Shown piece after piece: positions 47,465 through 52,597 of a stretch of DNA of 52,597 nucleotides. Under the pieces are notes generated by a model. That model was not told where the DNA came from and ran no database searches. It saw nothing but the letters and a program-made list of their open reading frames with translations. Origin of the DNA: Roseofilum reptotaenium CS-1145 (GTDB lineage Bacteria > Cyanobacteriota > Cyanobacteriia > Cyanobacteriales > Desertifilaceae); contig NZ_JAQMUE010000047.1 in the NCBI RefSeq assembly GCF_028330985.1, positions 1 through 52,597 of the forward strand. Direction: 5' to 3'. Both the position numbers and the translations under genes were made by a program. How positions within the stretch are numbered: the first letter of the stretch is position 1; every line of letters starts with the position of its first letter.

Positions 47465-48442
47465 TTAATCCTCTCCCACTTGATAGCCAAATTGAGAAAG
47501 ACGAGTGCGAGATTGTCGCCATTTGGGTCTGACTTTAACAAATAATTCCAGATAAACTTGACCTAAAATCAGTTTTTGCATTTGTTCTCGTGCAGCCATA
47601 CCAATACTTTTTAACATGGCTCCCTTTTTACCAATCAGAATAGCTTTTTGGGAGTCTCGTTCCACATTAATAGCCGCAAAAACGCGGGTGATTTTTGGGG
47701 TTTCTTCGACTCGTTCAATCTCTACGGCTACCGAATGAGGAACTTCTTGGCGCGTAAGGAGTAAGATTTGTTCCCGGATTAATTCGCCCATGATAAAGCG
47801 TTCCGGTTGGTCAGTGACCAAATCGGGAGGATAATAGTAGGGGCCGGGTTCTAGATTGTCTGCCAGCAGATTTTGTAGAGAGTCTAATCCCTCACCCGTA
47901 AGGGCAGAAAATTTTAGGATTGGCCAGTGGTGAGCTTGGGCGAGTTGTTCGTAGGTTTGGTCGATCGCTTCAGAATCATCGGGTTGTTGATCCGCTTTAT
48001 TGAGACCAAGAATAATCGGCAGTTTCACACTAGAGAGTAGCTCAACAATGTAGCGATCGCCCCCTCCCGCAGGAACAGAACTATCGACCACAAATAACAC
48101 CACATCCACCGATTTAATCGCCAACTTTGCATTTTCCACCAAAACCTTCCCTAACTCATGGTGGGGTTTATGAATTCCAGGGGTATCCACAAAAATAAAT
48201 TGGGCGGCTGAAGTCGTTAGAATGCCCCGTAAGCGGTTGCGCGTCGTTTGGGCTACGGGCGAAGTAATGGCAATTTTCTGTCCCACCAACTGATTCATAA
48301 TAGTGGATTTACCGACATTGGGGCGGCCGATAATCCCCACAAACCCAGACTTAAAGCCAGGAGGGGGTTCAGGAATCAAATTAAAGGATGCAGGAGAAAT
48401 ATCGTCCAAGGCTTCAGATTGGGGATCGTGAGAATGAGTCAT
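47465..48442 (-). CDS. era: GTPase Era
   Basis: Era is a GTPase that binds 16S rRNA and helps assemble the 30S ribosomal subunit. From ATG 48442 the protein is 325 residues: a 30-residue acidic leader, G1 GRPNVGKS (39-46), the switch ITSPVAQTTRNRLRGI, G3 DTPGIHKPHHELGK, G4 LNKADQQ and a C-terminal KH domain (AILIGKKGAMLKSIGMAARE). An upstream TTG at 48469 would extend it by 9 residues but is a weaker start. It is divergent from pfkA. Confidence 0.95.
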   Translation of the reverse strand: MTHSHDPQSEALDDISPASFNLIPEPPPGFKSGFVGIIGRPNVGKSTIMNQLVGQKIAITSPVAQTTRNRLRGILTTSAAQFIFVDTPGIHKPHHELGKVLVENAKLAIKSVDVVLFVVDSSVPAGGGDRYIVELLSSVKLPIILGLNKADQQPDDSEAIDQTYEQLAQAHHWPILKFSALTGEGLDSLQNLLADNLEPGPYYYPPDLVTDQPERFIMGELIREQILLLTRQEVPHSVAVEIERVEETPKITRVFAAINVERDSQKAILIGKKGAMLKSIGMAAREQMQKLILGQVYLELFVKVRPKWRQSRTRLSQFGYQVGED

Positions 48443-48588
48443 GGGGGATCGTAAGTCAGGAAAGAACAAAGATTAAGTCAAGTTGAGGTTATCGAACTTT
48501 GAGAGAATTTGAGTTTAATTTACTCCTGTAAGGGCCACTTAGCCCTTTGTCTTCATTCAACTTAAAGGCTACCGGAGGACATAAGGTT

Positions 48589-49665
48589 ATGGGAAAACGC
48601 ATTGGTATTTTGACCAGTGGCGGAGACTGTGCAGGTCTTAATGCTGCGATTCGGGCTGTGGTCTATCATGCCATAGGAACCTACGGTTATGAAGTCTTTG
48701 GAATTCATCAAGCCACATTAGGCTTATTGGAGCGTCCTCCAAAAGTGAAAGAATTAACTCGTACAAACATTCGTGGATTATTGCTTACTGGGGGAACCAT
48801 ATTAGGAACCACCAACAAGGGTGACCCTTTCGCTTATCCCATGCCCGATGGAACATTACTCGATCGCTCCCAAGAAATGATCGAAGGATATCACCAATTA
48901 GGGCTTGATGCCCTATTAGTGATTGGTGGAGATGGATCTCTAGCTATTCTGCGTAAACTGGCCCAACAAGGCAATATGAACATTATCGGTATCCCCAAAA
49001 CCATTGATAATGACATTGGCATTACCGAACGCTCCATTGGCTTCCAAACGGCGGTTAATATTGCCACAGAAGCCTTAGACCGCCTCCAATTTACCGCCGC
49101 CAGCCATAGCCGAGTCTTAATTCTAGAAGTGATGGGCCGAGATGCGGGTCATATCGCCATCAGTGCTGGAATTGCTGGCGGTGCGGATGTGATCCTAATT
49201 CCCGAAATTCCCTACGATATTCAGAAGGTTTGTAAGCACATTGTTAACCGTCGAGAGCTGGGTAAAAGCTATTCTTTGGTGATTGTCTCTGAAGCGGTGA
49301 AAAGTGTTGAAGGTGGATCGATGACCAATGTAGTTGGTCTCGGAGAGAGTCGCTATGGAGGGATTGGCCAGGAGATTGCTAAAGGGATTACCTCGGAAAT
49401 CGGCGCAGAAACACGGGTAACGGTGTTAGGCCATACCCAACGGGGAGGGATTCCCGCACCCATTGACCGCCTGGTGGCTTCGGCGTTTGGAGTAGCAGCC
49501 GTCGATTTAGTGGCTCAGGAGATGTACGATCACGTGGTAACTTGGCAACATCGGCAAGTTGTGAGTGTGCCCATTGAAAAGGCGATCGAACATTACCAAA
49601 CCGTCAATCCAGAAGGCACGTTGGTGAAAACAGCCAGAGGTCTGGGAATTTGTTTGGGCGATTAG
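48589..49665 (+). CDS. pfkA: ATP-dependent 6-phosphofructokinase
   Basis: PfkA phosphorylates fructose 6-phosphate in glycolysis. From ATG 48589 the protein (MGKRIGILTSGGDCAGLNAA...) has 358 residues. It shows VIGGDGSLAIL, where GGDGS is the ATP-dependent type rather than the GGDDT of pyrophosphate enzymes, the catalytic IPKTIDNDIGITERSIGF, EVMGRDAGHIA and LGHTQRGGIPAPIDRL. GGAGG (48574-48578) precedes this start by 10 nt; an in-frame extension from 48547 is unlikely. A hairpin follows between the convergent pfkA and fabG. Confidence 0.95.
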   Translation: MGKRIGILTSGGDCAGLNAAIRAVVYHAIGTYGYEVFGIHQATLGLLERPPKVKELTRTNIRGLLLTGGTILGTTNKGDPFAYPMPDGTLLDRSQEMIEGYHQLGLDALLVIGGDGSLAILRKLAQQGNMNIIGIPKTIDNDIGITERSIGFQTAVNIATEALDRLQFTAASHSRVLILEVMGRDAGHIAISAGIAGGADVILIPEIPYDIQKVCKHIVNRRELGKSYSLVIVSEAVKSVEGGSMTNVVGLGESRYGGIGQEIAKGITSEIGAETRVTVLGHTQRGGIPAPIDRLVASAFGVAAVDLVAQEMYDHVVTWQHRQVVSVPIEKAIEHYQTVNPEGTLVKTARGLGICLGD

Positions 49666-49681
49666 TTCTCCCCGGTTTCAA

Positions 49682-49702
49682 CAAGGGGCCCCTAGCCCCT
49701 TG
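49682..49702. terminator. Hairpin between convergent pfkA and fabG
   Basis: CAAGGGGC (49682-49689) and GCCCCTTG (49695-49702) are perfect 8-bp arms with a 5-nt loop. There is no T-run. Confidence 0.5.
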
Positions 49703-49727
49703 TCCGATCTCGAACCGGATCGAGACA

Positions 49728-50489
<762 letters not shown>

Positions 50490-50692
50490 CTATTTCTTAA
50501 AGTTAGGCTGAGGGCATTTTGCCTTAGAATGGGGGGAGTTGCCTAACTTTTGCCGAATTTAATATCAAATCCTTCAATGTTTGCTACGATCGAATGGAAG
50601 TAAAATGGGTGAAGGTCGTCCTGTAGAGCCTGTATTAGCCTTGCTAGAGGCAACTCTTCTTTAACCCATACCCAATTTTTAATTGATCTAAT

Positions 50693-51010
50693 ATGGCGAT
50701 TAAAAAACAATTTAAGAGTTTTGCTGACCTCCTGGCCCAATCGGATGTCCCAGTTTTGGTCGATTTCTACGCCACTTGGTGCGGCCCCTGCAAAATAATG
50801 GTGCCAATTTTGGAGCAAGTGCAAACTCAGATGGGCCAAGCTCTCCAAGTCGTGAAGATTGATTCAGATAAATATCCCCAACTGGCTTCTGAGTACCAGG
50901 TGGAAGCGTTACCGACCCTGATCCTCTTTAAACAGGGGAAACCCGTCGATAAAATTGAAGGCGTGATTAAGGTAGAACCCCTGATGGCTCGCCTCCAAAC
51001 CCTGATTTAA
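50693..51010 (+). CDS. Thioredoxin
   Basis: This 105-residue protein has the thioredoxin fold and the redox motif WCGPC (Cys30, Cys33) in DFYATWCGPCKIM. The cis-Pro is in VEALPTLILFKQG. Thioredoxins pass electrons from thioredoxin reductase or ferredoxin:thioredoxin reductase to disulfides in target enzymes. It has no signal peptide, so it acts in the cytoplasm. Cyanobacteria have several types (m, x, y, others); I cannot fix the type by eye. It is followed by tRNA-Gly on the same strand. Confidence 0.94.
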   Translation: MAIKKQFKSFADLLAQSDVPVLVDFYATWCGPCKIMVPILEQVQTQMGQALQVVKIDSDKYPQLASEYQVEALPTLILFKQGKPVDKIEGVIKVEPLMARLQTLI

Positions 51011-51114
51011 CGAACTTGAAGAAAATTTCCCCAAAGTCTGGCTTTTTCCTAAAACTTGTGTTATCTTAGTAAAAGTGGGTAATAAACGGTTGAGTCCGTT
51101 AGTTTGCCCGACTT

Positions 51115-51185
51115 GCGGGTATAGTTTAGTGGTAAAACCATAGCCTTCCAAGCTATTGATGGGGGTTCGATTCCCCCTACCCGCT
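51115..51185 (+). tRNA. tRNA-Gly (anticodon UCC)
   Basis: The acceptor arms GCGGGTA (51115-51121) and TACCCGC pair fully. The D-arm is GTTTAGTGGTAAAAC, the anticodon stem ATAGC/GCTAT holds loop CTTCCAA with anticodon TCC, and the T-arm is GGGGG-TTCGATT-CCCCC. CCA is not encoded. A 25-nt piece of it recurs inverted 58 bp downstream. Confidence 0.96.
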
Positions 51186-51221
51186 TGATCATATAAGTCT
51201 TATAGGTAAAGGGACTCTCAT

Positions 51222-51246
51222 CCCCATCGATAGCTTGGAAGGCTAT
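51222..51246 (-). repeat. Inverted partial copy of tRNA-Gly
   Basis: On the minus strand 51246-51222 matches 51140-51164 of the tRNA (anticodon arm and start of the T-arm) at 24 of 25 positions. Flanking bases show weaker similarity (GGTAGAAC for GGTAAAAC). The T-loop is destroyed, so it is not a working tRNA. Confidence 0.8.
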
Positions 51247-51828
51247 AGTTCTACCTAAAATCTACCTAAAACCACTCTACCACTCCAGAAAAGAGTATGA
51301 GGTAAATAGGTCATGTAAACAAAGGAAATCTATCCACAAAAGCATTGTCATAGACTTCCATCAATACATCAATCACATGACCATCACATAAGTATAATTT
51401 ACAGAAACTATAAGACAGTCTTATGCAATTGACCTTGCTATGATACGTCACTTGAATCCTTAATCAACTAACTCACTCATCCAATACGAACATGAGCCTA
51501 CTTGCTATTAAATTAAATAGGCGGCGCTTACGAAAGAATCAGCATTAGAGGGTGACCCAAATAATCAAGTTTTATTCTTGAAATCCCCATCTGGTAATGC
51601 TTTGAGGGTGACCCAAATCTTAGCGGCTCCCTTTCCTATAGCGCTGCTATTGAAAATTTAATCAACTCACTCACACCGTCAACCCTTCCCTACGGCTCTC
51701 TTTGTTCGGGGTTGACAGTCTTCGTTGAGGTTGATTTTGATTTTCCTGCAAGCGCTATAGGGGGCAATCGTATGCAGGAGACACTTTATCTGACCACACC
51801 TATTTCCTCGTAGGGGTGTTGTGAGCAG
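51247..51828. repeat. Gene-poor, repeat-rich stretch
   Basis: No convincing gene is seen. A 15-bp direct repeat GAGGGTGACCCAAAT occurs at 51548-51562 and 51604-51618; each contains the palindrome GGGTGACCC. A nested pair of inverted repeats follows: CTATAGCGCT (51636-51645) with AGCGCTATAG (51751-51760) encloses GTCAACCC (51678-51685) with GGGTTGAC (51709-51716). Confidence 0.6.
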
Positions 51829-51864
51829 TTTTAGCCTAAATTTTAGGCTTAATTTTAGGCTAAA
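51829..51864. repeat. Repeated AGCCT/AGGCT units downstream of the HTH gene
   Basis: TTTTAGCCTAAA (51829-51840) is followed by TTTTAGGCT (51841-51849) and TTTTAGGCTAAA (51853-51864). The first and third can pair as an 8-bp hairpin. It lies about 57 bp past the stop of the HTH gene and may be its terminator or a binding-site array. Confidence 0.5.
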
Positions 51865-51920
51865 TTCCTACGATATACCCCTATGAAGGTAGATAGTCTG
51901 GATGTATGGGAATTCTATCC

Positions 51921-52190
51921 TTAATCCTCATAGTCCTTAAATAGGTCGCAATACTCATCGAAGGTGATATCAAGGATTCTGCAAAGCGTCTGAATTTGCC
52001 CAGAGCTTAAGGGCGGCTCTTTATCTTTTGCCATCCATCCCCGGTACGTGCTTTCTGCTGCACCAAGGATTGACGCGACTTCCTTCTGCTTCAAAGTCGT
52101 TCGCTCCTTGCGAAGTCGCTCCAATGGATGACAATCGTCCCACTCAGAGGAGGCATACAATAAATTTCTAAAACTCGATTGTTGACTCAT
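51921..52190 (-). CDS. Small XRE-like HTH DNA-binding protein
   Basis: The 89-residue protein has a Cro/C1-type helix-turn-helix around LERLRKERTTLKQKEVASIL and GAAESTYRGWMAKDKEPPLS, then IQTLCRILDITFDEYCDLF. Such proteins usually repress their own and neighbouring promoters in prophages, plasmids or toxin-antitoxin loci. Two dyads lie just upstream of its ATG. The surroundings are repeat-rich and gene-poor and follow a tRNA, so it probably belongs to a mobile element. No partner toxin is visible on its strand; the divergent frame at 52434 is the nearest gene. Confidence 0.8.
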   Translation of the reverse strand: MSQQSSFRNLLYASSEWDDCHPLERLRKERTTLKQKEVASILGAAESTYRGWMAKDKEPPLSSGQIQTLCRILDITFDEYCDLFKDYED

Positions 52191-52203
52191 AATTCAATAG
52201 ATA

Positions 52204-52229
52204 ATCTATGATAAATGGTTTTCATAGAT
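52204..52229. promoter_or_regulatory. Operator-like inverted repeat upstream of the HTH gene
   Basis: ATCTATGA (52204-52211) and TCATAGAT (52222-52229) are perfect 8-bp arms spaced by 10 nt, ending 14 bp before the start codon of the HTH gene. Autoregulation is the simplest reading. Confidence 0.5.
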
Positions 52230-52241
52230 AGCTATGCATTG

Positions 52242-52257
52242 CGCTGAAATTTCAGCG
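52242..52257. promoter_or_regulatory. Perfect 16-bp palindrome upstream of the HTH gene
   Basis: CGCTGAAATTTCAGCG is fully self-complementary and lies in the divergent promoter region between the HTH gene and the frame at 52434. A candidate repressor site. Confidence 0.45.
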
Positions 52258-52433
52258 GTGCTACAATAAGGACATCGGAGCCAAGCACTCCTGGTCTAGA
52301 GCCTCTAAGCACTACTATCGCTTAACTGAAGGCAATCACCAAGTGTTGGTAACCGGTATTTACTTTTCAGAGTGCCACCTTTTCATAGTCATTTACGTAC
52401 AACTTTCTCTGTGTATGTACAGAGGGATCGTGT

Positions 52434-52597
52434 ATGACGACTGAAAAAGGACATCTTCCATTGTACCTTGACAATTTGGTTCACCTGTTGACCCTTCTTT
52501 CACTTACTCAATCTGAAGAAAGGAGTCAACAAATGGTTAAACAACAACGCATTCCTGAAGTAGCAGGAGGGTTTAACGTTTTGGGTGTGGTGTTTCA
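52434..52597 (+). CDS. Unrecognised gene, cut by the window end
   Basis: An open frame runs from ATG 52434 to the edge (54 codons, no stop). It reads MTTEKGHLPLYLDNLVHLLT and goes on to MVKQQRIPEVAGGFNVLGVV. AGAGGG lies 7 nt before the first ATG. A second in-frame ATG at 52533 has an even better AAAGGAG 7 nt upstream, so either may be used. I recognise no family. It is divergent from the HTH regulator. Confidence 0.4.
   Translation, partial: MTTEKGHLPLYLDNLVHLLTLLSLTQSEERSQQMVKQQRIPEVAGGFNVLGVVF

Noticed and set aside
50543-50848. 101-codon minus-strand frame overlapping thioredoxin
   Set aside because: Half of it is antisense to the well-supported thioredoxin gene, and the rest lies in the fabG-thioredoxin promoter gap.
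51494-51550. 18-codon plus-strand frame MSLLAIKLNRRRLRKNQH
   Set aside because: Very short, no ribosome binding site and not supported by context; its composition could arise by chance.

Overview
The window comes from a cyanobacterium. It encodes NdhB, a PII protein with the cyanobacterial T-loop, a SigC-type group 2 sigma factor, a FutC-like ATPase, DUF928 and CHASE2 proteins, a GrrM/OscB-like radical SAM enzyme, an orthocaspase-like protein, a PEP-CTERM protein and several Uma2 proteins. The octamer GCGATCGC (HIP1) is very frequent throughout. Size and content suggest a filamentous, non-heterocystous lineage, but the genus cannot be read from the window.

Layout. 1-1.7 kb: an IS200/IS605-type element (tnpA cut by the window edge, intact tnpB, right-end hairpin). 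1.8-9.3 kb: ndhB, a decayed uma2, recX, a proline-rich membrane protein, glnB (TTG start), rdgB, uma2, a phosphohexomutase and a small protein with a DUF120-like motif. 9.4-17.2 kb: a CHASE2 hybrid kinase coupled to a DUF928 gene, a FutC-like ATPase, sigC and gpsA. 17.3-21.2 kb: two tandem uma2 paralogs, then a block of methyltransferase, GrrM/OscB-like radical SAM maturase and small frames, bracketed by two copies of a 28-bp palindromic repeat. 21.2-31.2 kb: a C-terminal processing protease, a YdcF-type protein, a TPR protein paired with a Tat-exported pseudo-caspase, sat and lysC. 31.3-39.1 kb: a hybrid kinase followed by a REC-GAF-GGDEF regulator, a YgfZ-like protein and a PIN toxin/antitoxin pair. 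39.4-46 kb: thiC behind a TPP riboswitch, an uxs-ugd nucleotide-sugar pair and oligoendopeptidase F. 46-51 kb: a PEP-CTERM protein flanked by two related inverted-repeat elements, then era, pfkA, fabG, thioredoxin and tRNA-Gly(UCC). 51.2 kb to the end: a gene-poor, repeat-rich stretch with an inverted partial copy of the tRNA, a small HTH regulator with operator-like palindromes, and a divergent gene cut by the window end. This stretch looks like the edge of an integrated element.

Most of the window is ordinary chromosome. The most interesting signals are: (i) the GrrM/OscB-like gene, with a one-base frameshift near its 3' end and a start/stop overlap joining the ancestral frame to a methyltransferase, all between matched palindromes; (ii) a pseudo-caspase with both catalytic residues replaced, next to a membrane TPR protein; (iii) a hybrid kinase whose receiver has Asn in place of the phospho-acceptor Asp; (iv) several dispersed palindromic repeat families; (v) the tRNA-Gly junction. 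No CRISPR array or recognisable multi-gene defence system is visible. All functional calls rest on reading motifs by eye, without database searches.
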